Below are positions 17,680 to 27,678 of a DNA stretch of 64,000 nucleotides, piece by piece. The position numbers were made by a program, and so were the translations under genes. The first letter of the stretch is position 1, and each line of letters starts with the position of its first letter. The stretch is from NCBI GenBank assembly GCA_965247125.1, contig CBDFGO010000001.1, forward strand, positions 496,001 to 560,000, written 5' to 3'. This DNA comes from CALBJU01 sp965247125 (GTDB taxonomy: Bacteria; Bacteroidota; Rhodothermia; Rhodothermales; UBA10348). The notes under the pieces were generated by a model. The model saw only the letters and a program-made list of their open reading frames with translations. It did no database searches and had not been told where the DNA came from.

Positions 17680-19245
17680 CTATTTAGGGCGCATCGTGAT
17701 CACTGGAAGAATCATCTCCTCCATGGATATACCACCGTGCTGCATGGTGTCCCGATACTTGTTTACATAGTGATGGTAGTTCGTAGGGTATACGAAATAA
17801 TAGTCTTCCTTGGCTAAAATAAAGTTCGTGCTCCGATTGTCGCTGGGCAGTCCGTAGTCCTTCGGATTCTCGACCAGGATCGCGTGTCGCTTGTCACACT
17901 TCAAATTGCGGCCATACTTGTATCGAAGGGCCGTAGAAGTCTCCCGATCACCTACGACCTTTGTCGGATGGAGACTACGGATTGCTCCGTGGTCCGTCGT
18001 GATCACAATGGTACAGTCGGTTTCGGCTAGCTGTTGAAAGGCGGAGAACAGCCAGGAATGTTCGAACCAGGTCCGCGTCAGCGCTCGGTAGGCCCGTTCA
18101 TCGGGAGCCAGTTCTTTCAGGACAGCGGAGTCAGATCGGCTGTGAGCCAAAATATCTACGAAATTTACAACCACTGCGCTCAGATCGCTCTGTAGCAGAT
18201 CGTGAACAGACGTCTGAAATTCACGCCCATCGCGTGTGCCCACCAGTTTGTCGTACCGGACCCGCGTGTTGAGATGCCGCCGTTTCAATTGATCGTTCAG
18301 AAACTGCTCCTCGTTCCGATTGCGGCTGTGTTCGTCGTCCTCTCCTGCCGCCCAGAGACGGGGGTACTGGCCAGCCAGGTCATTTGGCAGCATTCCGGCA
18401 AAAATCGAATTTCTCGAGTAGGGTGTCGCCGTAGGCAGGATCGAATAGTGATAATCCTTTTCCATCGAGAACAGCGGCGCCAGTAACTTCTCAAATTCCA
18501 TCCACTGATCGTATCGCATGCAATCGATCACGAAGAAAATCACCGGTTTACCCTTGCTCAGTTCAGGAACAACCCACCGGGCAATTACCTCGTGAGACAG
18601 AACCGGTCGGTCTTCATCTGGGGCAGAATCGACGCTTGCAATCCAGCCCTTGTACGATTCTTCTACATATCGGGAAAACGCACGGTTGGCTTCATGGTAC
18701 TGGTCATCCAGAACCTGTCGAACACCTTCGTCTGCGCCCAGATCAACATCGTAATTGATCAGTCGCTGGTAGAGGGACACCCAGTCTGCATGCCCCAGCG
18801 GATCCGTGAGGGAAGCTGTTATTTCTCCAAATGAATGCAGGTAGTCCTGTGACGCCCTTTCAGTCTTAATCCGGCGGCCATCCAGGATTCGTTTGCAGGT
18901 CAGGAGGACCTGGCTGGGATTGACCGGTTTCGTCAGATAATCGCTTATTTTTCCGCCGAGCGCTTCCTCCATGATGCGTTCTTCTTCACTCTTGGTAATC
19001 ATCACGACTGGCAGATCTGAGGAGATTTCCTTTATCAGGGTCAACGCTTCGAGACCGCCCATTCCTGGCATCTGTTCGTCGAGGAGTACCAGATCGCACC
19101 TTCCGGATCGGACGTGTTCGATCGCGTCGGTGCCATTGGTCACGCTCGTGACTTCAAAACCTCGAGATTCGAGAAAAAGAATGTGGGGCTTGAGAAGATC
19201 AATTTCATCATCGGCCCACAAAATGCGAGAAGTGCTTGCCATCAT
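17680..19245 (-). CDS. porX: PorX-type response regulator with PglZ domain
   Basis: 521 residues. Residues about 6-125 are a receiver domain (acidic D-D-E pocket, phospho-acceptor Asp in L-V-L-L-D-E-Q-M-P, Thr/Ser in V-M-I-T-K-S, Lys in L-T-K-P). A linker is followed by a PglZ alkaline-phosphatase-superfamily domain from about 200: F-F-V-I-D-C-M-R-Y-D-Q-W (metal Asp), T-A-T-P-Y-S-R (nucleophile Thr) and T-T-D-H-G-A. This architecture is PorX, the response regulator and phosphodiesterase that controls the type IX secretion system with PorY and SigP. A T9SS cargo protein is encoded at 23733-25862. First gene of the tsaE-folC-rho run. Confidence 0.92.
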   Translation of the reverse strand: MMASTSRILWADDEIDLLKPHILFLESRGFEVTSVTNGTDAIEHVRSGRCDLVLLDEQMPGMGGLEALTLIKEISSDLPVVMITKSEEERIMEEALGGKISDYLTKPVNPSQVLLTCKRILDGRRIKTERASQDYLHSFGEITASLTDPLGHADWVSLYQRLINYDVDLGADEGVRQVLDDQYHEANRAFSRYVEESYKGWIASVDSAPDEDRPVLSHEVIARWVVPELSKGKPVIFFVIDCMRYDQWMEFEKLLAPLFSMEKDYHYSILPTATPYSRNSIFAGMLPNDLAGQYPRLWAAGEDDEHSRNRNEEQFLNDQLKRRHLNTRVRYDKLVGTRDGREFQTSVHDLLQSDLSAVVVNFVDILAHSRSDSAVLKELAPDERAYRALTRTWFEHSWLFSAFQQLAETDCTIVITTDHGAIRSLHPTKVVGDRETSTALRYKYGRNLKCDKRHAILVENPKDYGLPSDNRSTNFILAKEDYYFVYPTNYHHYVNKYRDTMQHGGISMEEMILPVITMRPK

Positions 19246-19451
19246 TTAATAGAATTCGTCCGCAAAAACTGAGATAGTATCGGTGTTCGGGCGCGGAGAT
19301 TTCTGAGATTGGTTGCATGGCCGGGCGCGTACTACCGCATCAACTGCTATTTTGTTCGTTCCGAGTGAATCTACGGTCGTGCTAAAACCGTTGCCTCACT
19401 TGCTCGTTGCACCTGAACAAGACAAAAACACCCCGAAAGGCGCGCATCACA

Positions 19452-19955
19452 ATGAATCAACGGATGTTAGACGCAGTCAATGCGCAGATTCAGGCCGAAT
19501 TTCAATCGGCATACACGTATCTGGCCATGTCGGCGAGATTCGAGGAGATGAAAATGAGTGGAGCAGCCAGCTGGATGCGGTTGCAGTGGGAGGAGGAGAC
19601 CGGCCACGCTCTCAAGTTTTTTGATCACGTCATCCGGAGGGGGAAAACACCCGAGCTGAAACAGGTCACACAACCCAAAGTGTCCTTCGATACGGCATTG
19701 GATGCTTTTGAACAGGTTTTGGAGCAGGAACGAATGGTAACGAGTCTCATCCATGGGCTCTATGAGGTCGCCGTCGAGGAAAAAGACTACGCGATGCAGA
19801 CCCTTCTTCACTGGTACATCGATGAGCAGGTTGAGGAAGAAGACAATGTCGAAACCATCATCGACAGCCTGCGCCTTGCGGGTCAGTCTGGCCAGGGATT
19901 GTTTCTGGTAGACCGTGAGTTGGGTCTTCGCCTCCCGGACGATGACGAAGAATAG
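19452..19955 (+). CDS. Ferritin (FtnA-type)
   Basis: 167 residues from the ATG at 19452; a TTG at 19407 would add a basic leader not expected in ferritins. The four-helix bundle carries ferroxidase ligands: Glu in Q-I-Q-A-E-F (about 17), the E-E-E-T-G-H-A block (about 49-55) and later Glu/Gln residues in the helix with E-Q-V-E-E-E-D. The tail ends with an acidic D-D-D-E-E. It stores iron as a 24-mer nanocage in the cytosol. It stands alone; no promoter or Fur box was confirmed in the 200 bp upstream. Confidence 0.93.
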   Translation: MNQRMLDAVNAQIQAEFQSAYTYLAMSARFEEMKMSGAASWMRLQWEEETGHALKFFDHVIRRGKTPELKQVTQPKVSFDTALDAFEQVLEQERMVTSLIHGLYEVAVEEKDYAMQTLLHWYIDEQVEEEDNVETIIDSLRLAGQSGQGLFLVDRELGLRLPDDDEE

Positions 19956-20055
19956 ATTGCGTGCACTGCGGCGCATTTCTAGATGAATCCGAACAGGATT
20001 CCGGAGTGAGACGAAACTCCGAACCCTGAAATAGCATGAATTCCAGGTTTGAGGC

Positions 20056-21000
20056 ATGTCGATACTCATTCGTGTAGGTCAACTGGACACGCCGACCGAC
20101 CCCAACCTTCTGTTTTCACGCTCAGCCCCGCTTGTGTTGGAGGTGGGATTCGGAGATGGTCGGTATCTGGAGCATCTTGCCGCCGTACACCCTGAGTGGA
20201 ATCTGCTGGGTGCTGAAGTGTCGCTCGGCTCGGTATGGCGCGCCTATCGTCGAATGAAGCGGTGCAAGATCGAACAGGTCCGACTCTACAAGGGCAGTGC
20301 CCAATTTTTGGTCCGTGACATCATTCCAGAAGGAGCTCTGGATCGGATATTCGTCAATTTTCCCGATCCCTGGCCCCGCAAAAAACACCGTAAAAACCGC
20401 CTCCTTCAGGTTCCGTTTTTCCATATCGTGTCATCCAGGTTGCGTAAGGGTGGCTCCCTGTTTCTGACGACAGATCACCCCGAGTATTACGCGTTCTCGG
20501 TCGAAGAGGCTCGCGCCTCGGCCTGTTTTGAAGTGATAACCGGTTCCCCACCGCCCGCAACGCTGGAAACGAAGTACGCCCGCAAGTGGAGGGAGCAGAA
20601 AAGAGATATCTTTCATGCTGAGTTTCGGTGCACCAAGGTTGCTCCACTCACTCCCAGCCAAATCAAAACGATACCAATGCAGCACGCGACACTGGAGGGT
20701 TCTCTCTCATCTGTGGGACCCTTCGAAAAGCAGGTCAGACCCTTCGCGGGCGGCCATGCCATTATTCTCGAAGCGTATCGTGATCTGGCATCCGATGGCT
20801 TGCTCTTCAAGGCCGTTTCCGAGGAGCCGGACTTGCGACAAGAACTCCTCATACAGGCGTGGCCCACCGAAGAGGGGGTTCTCGTGAGCTTGCAGACATT
20901 CGGCGATCCGATGACTACCAAGGGTGTTCGCGAGGCCGTGATGGCGGTAACCGATTGGCTCGTCTCTCAAGGATTGACGCTCAAACAAGCCTGGATTTAG
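20056..21000 (+). CDS. trmB: tRNA (guanine-N7)-methyltransferase with C-terminal extension
   Basis: 314 residues. Residues about 25-215 are TrmB: L-V-L-E-V-G-F-G-D-G-R-Y-L (SAM-binding motif I), N-F-P-D-P-W-P-R-K-K-H-R-K-N-R (signature) and a Thr-rich T-T-D-H-P-E-Y, then E-T-K-Y-A-R-K-W (substrate loop). It makes m7G46 in tRNA. The C-terminal about 100 residues (after F-R-C-T-K-V) form an extra domain of mixed strands that usual 210-240-residue TrmB proteins lack; similar extensions occur in some Bacteroidota-related TrmB. Convergent with accC. Confidence 0.93.
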   Translation: MSILIRVGQLDTPTDPNLLFSRSAPLVLEVGFGDGRYLEHLAAVHPEWNLLGAEVSLGSVWRAYRRMKRCKIEQVRLYKGSAQFLVRDIIPEGALDRIFVNFPDPWPRKKHRKNRLLQVPFFHIVSSRLRKGGSLFLTTDHPEYYAFSVEEARASACFEVITGSPPPATLETKYARKWREQKRDIFHAEFRCTKVAPLTPSQIKTIPMQHATLEGSLSSVGPFEKQVRPFAGGHAIILEAYRDLASDGLLFKAVSEEPDLRQELLIQAWPTEEGVLVSLQTFGDPMTTKGVREAVMAVTDWLVSQGLTLKQAWI

Positions 21001-21027
21001 CGAAGAGAGGGCCAGGACGCCGGAAAA

Positions 21028-22539
21028 CTACTCCGCGGCGGTGCGGTTGCGACGCCAGGCGTTGAATGCTGAAATCGAACCGTTGGCATTCGACTTGGTC
21101 GCAACCTGATGTGAGTCGGTATAAAGCGCCGCAGCAATAGCGATAATCTGTTCGGTTTCCTCGTCGGATTCCTTGAGATGCTCGGGTTGGAAATGATTTT
21201 TCACAAAATGCGTCGAAAAATCGCCCGATGTGAACGCTTCATGCTCCATCACGAACCGGCAGAATGAGATGGTGGTCGGCACGCCCGCTATTTCATATTC
21301 ACTCAGAGCCCTTTTCATGCGTGCGATGGCGTCCATGCGCGTTGCACCCCAGGTTGTGAGCTTGGAAATCATCGGATCGTAGTACAGTGAGATTTCAGCA
21401 CCCTGCTCAACACCGCTGTCGAGGCGGACTCCGAATCCGGATGGGGGATCGTGGCGGAGAAGCTTCCCGGGAGATGGCATGAAATGGTTCAGGGGGTCTT
21501 CGGCATAGATCCGACACTCGATCGCGTGGCCACCCATGGAAAGTTCATCCTGTGAAAAGGGTAATTTATTTCCCTCGGCGACTCGAATCTGCATCTTGAC
21601 CAGATCAATACCCGTGATACTTTCAGTGACGGGATGCTCTACCTGCAGACGCGTATTCATTTCCATGAAATAATAATTCATGTCCTTATCCAGGAGAAAC
21701 TCAACCGTACCCGCTCCGACATAGCCACATGACTCGGCCGCTTTGATGGCTGCCGCGCCCATTTCTTCGCGGACATCGTTGGTCAACACGCTCGACGGAG
21801 CCTCCTCAATCACCTTCTGGTGACGACGCTGAATGGAGCATTCACGCTCGAAAAGATGGACAGTGTTTCCGTGTGCATCCGCCAGGATCTGAAATTCAAT
21901 GTGCCGAGGCTGGTTGATGTATTTCTCGATGAATACGCGGCCATCACCGAAGGCTGAAGCGGCTTCTCTGGAGGCGGCCTCAATCGCAGAGGTAAAATCG
22001 TCGGCATGTTCTACGATTCTCATGCCTTTGCCGCCCCCACCCGCAGCGGCCTTGATGAGAATCGGATATCCGATGCCTTCAGCCATGACGGCGGCCTCGG
22101 CGAGGTCCTCTATCGCATCAACGGTTCCCGGCGCCATGGGCACTCCAGCTGCCTGCATGAGTGCACGGGCTGCCGTCTTGTCGCCCATTGCATCAATCGC
22201 AGCCGGGGGAGGTCCGATAAAGCGGATACCCGCATCAGCGCATGATCGAGCAAATGAGCTGTTTTCGGAGAGAAATCCGTATCCAGGGTGAACAGCATCC
22301 GCGCCGGAGGTACGGGCAACTTCCAGAATGCGATCCCCAACCAGGTAAGATTCGGACGATGGAGCCGCACCAATGGGATAGGTCTCGTCGGCCATGCGTA
22401 CATGCAGGGCGGCGCGGTCCGCTTCGGAAAAGACAGCAACGGTCTCGATATTCAACTCTCGGCAGGTGCGGATTATCCTAACGGCGATTTCACCGCGATT
22501 GGCGATGAGGACCTTTCGAATGGGCTGAATGTCTGACAT
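21028..22539 (-). CDS. accC: Acetyl-CoA carboxylase, biotin carboxylase subunit
   Basis: 503 residues. N-terminal K-V-L-I-A-N-R-G-E-I-A-V-R-I-I-R, ATP-grasp glycine loop A-A-A-G-G-G-G-K-G-M-R (about 160-170), E-R-E-C-S-I-Q-R-R-H-Q-K and M-N-T-R-L-Q-V-E-H-P-V-T-E (about 290-302) are diagnostic. It carboxylates biotin on the carrier protein. About 50 residues longer than E. coli AccC at the C-terminus. No accB lies adjacent, so the carrier is elsewhere. It could equally be the biotin carboxylase subunit of a propionyl- or other acyl-CoA carboxylase. Confidence 0.9.
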   Translation of the reverse strand: MSDIQPIRKVLIANRGEIAVRIIRTCRELNIETVAVFSEADRAALHVRMADETYPIGAAPSSESYLVGDRILEVARTSGADAVHPGYGFLSENSSFARSCADAGIRFIGPPPAAIDAMGDKTAARALMQAAGVPMAPGTVDAIEDLAEAAVMAEGIGYPILIKAAAGGGGKGMRIVEHADDFTSAIEAASREAASAFGDGRVFIEKYINQPRHIEFQILADAHGNTVHLFERECSIQRRHQKVIEEAPSSVLTNDVREEMGAAAIKAAESCGYVGAGTVEFLLDKDMNYYFMEMNTRLQVEHPVTESITGIDLVKMQIRVAEGNKLPFSQDELSMGGHAIECRIYAEDPLNHFMPSPGKLLRHDPPSGFGVRLDSGVEQGAEISLYYDPMISKLTTWGATRMDAIARMKRALSEYEIAGVPTTISFCRFVMEHEAFTSGDFSTHFVKNHFQPEHLKESDEETEQIIAIAAALYTDSHQVATKSNANGSISAFNAWRRNRTAAE

Positions 22540-22703
22540 AACTACCGAATTCGGGTGGTTGGCACGAAATTGGCGTGATTCTGCAACTGATAATGAGTGC
22601 AGAATCGGCAGGATAGTGTCCCCATCGGGTGCAATCCAGTTATGAGCCGAAACACGCTCGAAGTTTGATGATCAGAACCTACAGTTGATTCAGCCCCCGG
22701 TCT

Positions 22704-23615
22704 ATGTCTGACGATCTATATAAAAGGCTCGGAGTCTCCGAGAACGCTGACTCGGACGCAATCAAAAAGGCGTATCGCAAGCTCACTCGTGAACTTCATC
22801 CCGACACGAATCCGGACAATCCGAAAGCGGAGGAGCAGTTCAAGGAAGTGCAGGAGGCCTACGGGATTCTTTCAGATGACCGGAAGAAACGTCAATACGA
22901 CCGGATGCGTCGATTCGGAGGGGCAGGCCAGGATCCATTTCGTACAAGGACGGGAGGCAAGTTCTACCAGAATTCGGATGGAACCTACGTGCGGATGGAT
23001 CAGACCGAATTTGATCCGGGAGCAGGATTTGGAGATATTTTTGAGCGCTTTTTCGGTAGTGCGGCCGGGGATCAGGCAGAACCGAGAGGTCGTTCAGGGG
23101 CCACGGAAAAAGCGGCTCGGGTGTACGATCGCAAGCGCACGGTTCGGATTTCCTTCAGTAGAATGCTGAAAGGTGGTAAGATCACTTTTTCACTCGATGG
23201 CGAAAAACTGTCCATTCCTTTCCCCAAAGGAGTCAAAGATGGTCATCAAGTTAGAATTCGGTCAAAGGGACGGCCCATGCCGAATGGTGGATCGGGAAAT
23301 CTCTACGTCACTATTCGGGTCGAGGACCACCCTGATTTCGTCCGGGAAGAGATGGCCGTCCACACAAACCTGGAGGTGTCGGCGTTCGATGCCATGCTGG
23401 GCACTGGAACCCAGATCAAGACCCCGCACGGAAAGCGATTGAAGCTGAATATTCCCGCGGGGTCGCAGCCCGGTGAAAGGCTCAGGATCAGGGGTCATGG
23501 TGTAGAAACCGAGTCCAAGAAAGGCGATTTGATCGTGCATCTGGACATCCAGATTCCCGTCGAACTTACCGCGGAGCAAAAAGAGTGGATCGAAAAGGCC
23601 CGTAGTGGAGGCTGA
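22704..23615 (+). CDS. Class-B J-domain co-chaperone (CbpA/DnaJ-like)
   Basis: 303 residues. A J domain at residues 3-70 has the H-P-D motif (about 34-36) that stimulates DnaK. A Gly/Phe-containing linker follows (G-A-G-F-G-D-I-F-E-R-F-F-G). There is no CxxCxGxG zinc finger, then two DnaJ C-terminal beta-sandwich domains (I-R-S-K-G-R-P-M-P-N-G-G-S-G-N-L-Y-V; G-E-R-L-R-I-R-G-H-G). This makes it CbpA/DjlA-like class B, not DnaJ proper. Divergent from accC. Confidence 0.9.
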   Translation: MSDDLYKRLGVSENADSDAIKKAYRKLTRELHPDTNPDNPKAEEQFKEVQEAYGILSDDRKKRQYDRMRRFGGAGQDPFRTRTGGKFYQNSDGTYVRMDQTEFDPGAGFGDIFERFFGSAAGDQAEPRGRSGATEKAARVYDRKRTVRISFSRMLKGGKITFSLDGEKLSIPFPKGVKDGHQVRIRSKGRPMPNGGSGNLYVTIRVEDHPDFVREEMAVHTNLEVSAFDAMLGTGTQIKTPHGKRLKLNIPAGSQPGERLRIRGHGVETESKKGDLIVHLDIQIPVELTAEQKEWIEKARSGG

Positions 23616-23732
23616 GAGATCCTCAATACAGCCTGAATTGCTATTGGAGAGGCGCTGCATCGTCTTTCGTGGGCGGAACGACACTCGAAAAATCGCTTAA
23701 ATCGAGCTCTCTGCGGTCGATAATGAAGATGA

Positions 23733-25862
23733 ATGCCTGTCTCTCATCCTCATATCGCTTCAAAAGCAACCTGGTCAGTCACCTTGTGGCTGATTATCGT
23801 CTGTGCGCTGACCATTCCAGCCAGCGCTCAGACCGACTATTGGGAGCGCGCAAACGGCCCCTATGGCGGTACCGCAGTCCGGGATCTGGAAATGAGCGAT
23901 GACGGGTTGATCTACGCCGCCACGGCCAACGGCGTCTTCCGTAGTGCCGACGACGGACTGTCGTGGGTCAGTTTTTCCGATGGCCTGATCTCTGTCGATA
24001 TTCGTGACATCCATATTCGAGATGACGGATACATTTGGGCGGCCTCATACGGAGCGGGATTGTTCAAACGATCACCTCTGTCATCGTCATGGCAATTTGC
24101 TGCGCTGCAGAATGTATTCCTTTCGGCACTGATTGAACCCGTTCCCGGCTTGATGATCGCTGGCTCCAACGGGTATGTCTACCGATCAGAAGATTCAGGT
24201 GCTTCATGGGAGGCCAAATCCCTGGAAGGATTCAGCGTAAACGTCCAGGATCTGTCATCCAATGCCGAGTTTTATTTCGCAGCCACTTCGCTGGGAATTT
24301 TTCGGTCGAACGACAGCGGCCAGAATTGGGAATTCGCCTCGTTCGGACTCCAGGAGTACGACGTACTCACGGTTGAGACCAATGCAGAGGGGCACGTATT
24401 TGCCGGCTCGAATCCATCCGCGGGTGGCTGCGCAATTTATAGAAGCCGAGGCAACGGCAATATCTGGACTTGTATTCAGCCCTCGACGGATCCACTGACG
24501 GTACCCCTCCTGAAGATGGGACCGGAAGGGAAACTTTATGCCGGGGGGTACCGAAATCTGTTCAACACTGATGACGAAGGAAGTACCTGGCTCACCCAAT
24601 CGGCTACGGGCTCCAGTGTGGAGTCACTCCTGTTCACCGGAACGTCTTTACTCGTAGGTACGCAAGGCCTTGGAGTGTATCGATCGATCAATAATGGCTC
24701 GACATGGGAGAGCTCGAATCAAGGAATTCAAAGCCGGATCAATTCCGTCAACGCCCTGGATGACGGGCGGCTGATTGTGGGTACAGAAGGCGGGTTGTTT
24801 CAGTCCACTGACCTCGGATTTTCATGGCGACGGGTCGACGAGGCCGAACCCCTCGTACAACAGATCACGGATGTGGAACTAGATCCAGACGGAAGTCTCG
24901 TTGCCGCGACGACCGCTGGTCTCTGGCGTAATTCTGCGAATGGCGGCTGGGTAGCCCTGGGTCCACCAGGCCTGCCGTCGATATGGGATATATATATTGC
25001 CGAGGACGCCACCATTCTGGCCGGTTACCACGCTGGAGTCTATGTGTTCAGTGGCTCATTCTGGGTTGCGTCTCCTATAAATGGCGCCGATCAAGCACCG
25101 CGCGACGTGAGTGCCGTCGTCAGAACATCCGCCGGCACCATGATGGCAGGGGCAGCCTGGGACTCCTGGCGACGAGACTCGGAAAGTGCGTCATGGCAAC
25201 TCATGACGACCATCGATACGCCTTGGTTTGATGTGCAGAGTTTCGGAGTTCTTGGAGACCGATTGCTGGGTGGAACCCGTTTTACCGGGGTTGTGGAATC
25301 GTATGATGACGGTCAGAGTTGGCATCGACTCGGCACAGGCCTCATAGGTTCGGAGGATATCCGCGCCGTTCAGTTCAATCTGCAGGGAGTCCCTCATATT
25401 TCGACCTATGGCAGTGGGATTTTTCAGCTCAATCCGTGGAGCCGTTCCTGGTTGCCTATGAATACCGGACTGGACGGTCATCTCAGGGTGACGTCGCTGG
25501 CATTCGACAGTTACGGGAACGCATTCGCTGGATCACTGGACGGCGGTCTGTTCCGTCACATTATCGCTGGCGTAGATACCGAGGAGCAGGTCGCATTGCC
25601 GAGTACGTTGACCCTCGGGAAGCCCTATCCAAATCCAGCGACACACCAGGTTACCCTTCCAGTGCTGTCACCGATTTCTGGAACGATCACCTTCGAACTG
25701 TACGATCTACTCGGCCGACGTGTAAAATCCTTCGAAGAAACCGTATATGGTCTCAGACACGATTTTCGAATCGATACCAGAGATCTTCACTCTGGGATTT
25801 ATGTGTTTCGAGTGCGTTCGGGCGCGTCTTTAGTCAACGGTTCGTTCTCCGTAGTCAACTAG
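23733..25862 (+). CDS. Secreted beta-propeller protein with T9SS type A sorting domain
   Basis: 709 residues. A signal peptide of about 33 residues ends with I-P-A-S-A-Q. The body is a series of BNR/YCF48/sialidase-type blades with the S-x-D-x-G-x-x-W Asp-box (S-A-D-D-G-L-S-W, S-E-D-S-G-A-S-W, S-N-D-S-G-Q-N-W, S-T-D-L-G-F-S-W, S-Y-D-D-G-Q-S-W). The last about 80 residues are a type A T9SS sorting domain (Y-P-N-P-A, a G-x-I-T-F-E-L-Y-D-L-L-G-R-R-V block and L-x-S-G-I-Y-V-F-R-V). It is therefore exported through the outer membrane by the system PorX regulates. No glycosidase active site was seen; an adhesive or structural role is possible. Confidence 0.88.
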   Translation: MPVSHPHIASKATWSVTLWLIIVCALTIPASAQTDYWERANGPYGGTAVRDLEMSDDGLIYAATANGVFRSADDGLSWVSFSDGLISVDIRDIHIRDDGYIWAASYGAGLFKRSPLSSSWQFAALQNVFLSALIEPVPGLMIAGSNGYVYRSEDSGASWEAKSLEGFSVNVQDLSSNAEFYFAATSLGIFRSNDSGQNWEFASFGLQEYDVLTVETNAEGHVFAGSNPSAGGCAIYRSRGNGNIWTCIQPSTDPLTVPLLKMGPEGKLYAGGYRNLFNTDDEGSTWLTQSATGSSVESLLFTGTSLLVGTQGLGVYRSINNGSTWESSNQGIQSRINSVNALDDGRLIVGTEGGLFQSTDLGFSWRRVDEAEPLVQQITDVELDPDGSLVAATTAGLWRNSANGGWVALGPPGLPSIWDIYIAEDATILAGYHAGVYVFSGSFWVASPINGADQAPRDVSAVVRTSAGTMMAGAAWDSWRRDSESASWQLMTTIDTPWFDVQSFGVLGDRLLGGTRFTGVVESYDDGQSWHRLGTGLIGSEDIRAVQFNLQGVPHISTYGSGIFQLNPWSRSWLPMNTGLDGHLRVTSLAFDSYGNAFAGSLDGGLFRHIIAGVDTEEQVALPSTLTLGKPYPNPATHQVTLPVLSPISGTITFELYDLLGRRVKSFEETVYGLRHDFRIDTRDLHSGIYVFRVRSGASLVNGSFSVVN

Positions 25863-25965
25863 TCAGATAGTCATTTCTTCGCGCGGGCAGCATTTCGGAC
25901 ATGGGTCGAAGACAGCCGCGTAGATTCGCAGGAATAACTGCCCAGGAAAACACGTCCGCGTAAGA

Positions 25966-27678
25966 ATGATGAAAATGTTACTGTGTGGTACATTGCTGTG
26001 CTGCATCCTCCTTCCTGCATGGGCCCAGACCGAGAGTGCCCAGACTGCAGGATCGCTGCTGCAGGTCGCAATGCAGAAGATCAATGCCGGCTCTGTGGAT
26101 GAGGGTATTGTGGATCTCGTGTCTCTCACCGAAGCCTATCCCGCGTTCTTACCGGGTTGGAATTCGTTGGCAGGAGTCTACCGTCGCAATTCCGACCTCG
26201 GGAAGTCTCTGACTGCGTTCAAGAGAGCGGCCGAACTGGCACCAACCTCGAGGGCCCTGTTCAGCGTGGGTGTCGCGTACGGTCTCCTTGACGATCTCGA
26301 CAACGCGTTTGAATGGTTATTCAAGGCCAGGGATATGGGGACGTTTCTGGTGGCCAACGTGGCAGCGTCTCCAGCGGCGGCCAACCTCCAGGACGATGAG
26401 AGATATCAGAGTTTATTTCCTGCAGACAGCGAATACGCCGACTCATTTGTCGAGGGTACGAAGGTCATTCAGGACTGGTATGGAGAAAGCGCGGGGGACA
26501 CTTTCGGATGGATTGCCCGCAATATTGGTGATGTGGACGGCGACGGGGTAAACGATGTGACCACATCGTCTCCCGGATTCTCGAGTGCGGTGGGTAAGAT
26601 CTACACGTACTCCGGCCGCACGGGTGATCTGTTGTGGAGCGCGGTGGGGAAGCATACAGGCGGGCGCCTCGGGCATGGAATTGAGGCTGCGGGAGACGTT
26701 AATGCAGACGGAGTTCCAGATGTTGTTGCAGGAGCGCCGTACGTGAATCTGGTAACGGTGTTTTCGGGAATCGATGGAAAGGAACTCTTTACCGTAGCCG
26801 GGGCAGATACCTCGGGTGCGTTCGGGCTATCCGTCAAAGGAGTCGGGGACGTCGATGGCGACGGACACTCCGACATTTTGATCGGAGAACCTTTTCAGGT
26901 ATTCGGAGGCGCCATCAACAGAGGTGACTTGTCCGGGTCCGGCCAGATTTATGTAATCTCCGGAGCGGACCAATCCAGACTCATGGAAATCTCAGGAGAG
27001 GGTGCGGGCCACGGTTATGGATCTTCCGTCTCCGGAGCCAGCCACTCGAGGGGATTCACGCTTGTTGTCGGTGCGCCCGGAGCCGGTGAAGAAGGAAATG
27101 GAAAATCGTACATCTACACCAGTCTTTCGGGCAGACCGCACTTCACCGCCGAGCCGGATTCGGGCGCGGCCCAGTATGGCAGTATGTTTCTTTCCGTGGT
27201 TGGAGACCTTGACGCTGACGGGTATGAGGATGTATACATCTCGGATTGGGGAGACAATTCAGTTGCCCCGGGTGCCGGAAAAATCTATCTGTACTCCGGT
27301 CGAGACGGGGCGCTACTGTACTCGCTGGCGGGGGAAAACTCGGCGGAAGGCTTCGGAATCGGGATCTCAGACGCCGGTGACGTCAACAGAGACGGGTTCG
27401 ATGATCTCGTTGTGGGAGCGTGGCAGAACGCGAGTGCGGCGCCGTCCGGCGGAAAACTTTTTATCCACTCGGGAAACGACGGATCGCTTTTATTTGAAAT
27501 CACTGGAAAGGTGGAGGGAGAAACGCTTGGATTTGATTCGACGGGAATGGGCGATGTAGACGGTGACGGCTATGTGGATTTTCTTATTACGTCGGCCTAC
27601 AGTATGAAGAATGGGTTTCAGTCGGGTCGAACACTTATTCTTTCAGGAAATCCTGAAGAGAATCATGGTAAACATTAA
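25966..27678 (+). CDS. Exported TPR plus FG-GAP (integrin-alpha-like) repeat protein
   Basis: 570 residues. Signal peptide ending L-P-A-W-A-Q. Residues about 30-140 are TPR-like helices (A-L/A-x-K-I-N-A-G ... L-A-G-V-Y-R-R-N-S-D-L-G-K-S-L-T-A-F-K-R-A-A-E-L-A-P). From about 170, at least six FG-GAP blades carry calcium-binding D-V-D-G-D-G / D-V-N-x-D-G loops (for example near 26530, 26700, 26860, 27210, 27380 and 27560). A seven-bladed integrin-type propeller on the cell surface or in the periplasm is likely. No sorting domain at the C-terminus. Overlaps the next gene by 14 bp. Confidence 0.85.
   Translation: MMKMLLCGTLLCCILLPAWAQTESAQTAGSLLQVAMQKINAGSVDEGIVDLVSLTEAYPAFLPGWNSLAGVYRRNSDLGKSLTAFKRAAELAPTSRALFSVGVAYGLLDDLDNAFEWLFKARDMGTFLVANVAASPAAANLQDDERYQSLFPADSEYADSFVEGTKVIQDWYGESAGDTFGWIARNIGDVDGDGVNDVTTSSPGFSSAVGKIYTYSGRTGDLLWSAVGKHTGGRLGHGIEAAGDVNADGVPDVVAGAPYVNLVTVFSGIDGKELFTVAGADTSGAFGLSVKGVGDVDGDGHSDILIGEPFQVFGGAINRGDLSGSGQIYVISGADQSRLMEISGEGAGHGYGSSVSGASHSRGFTLVVGAPGAGEEGNGKSYIYTSLSGRPHFTAEPDSGAAQYGSMFLSVVGDLDADGYEDVYISDWGDNSVAPGAGKIYLYSGRDGALLYSLAGENSAEGFGIGISDAGDVNRDGFDDLVVGAWQNASAAPSGGKLFIHSGNDGSLLFEITGKVEGETLGFDSTGMGDVDGDGYVDFLITSAYSMKNGFQSGRTLILSGNPEENHGKH

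Noticed and set aside
17680..19245. PglZ domain as part of a BREX defence system
   Set aside because: No brxC, brxL or pglX genes are nearby; the receiver-PglZ layout is that of PorX.
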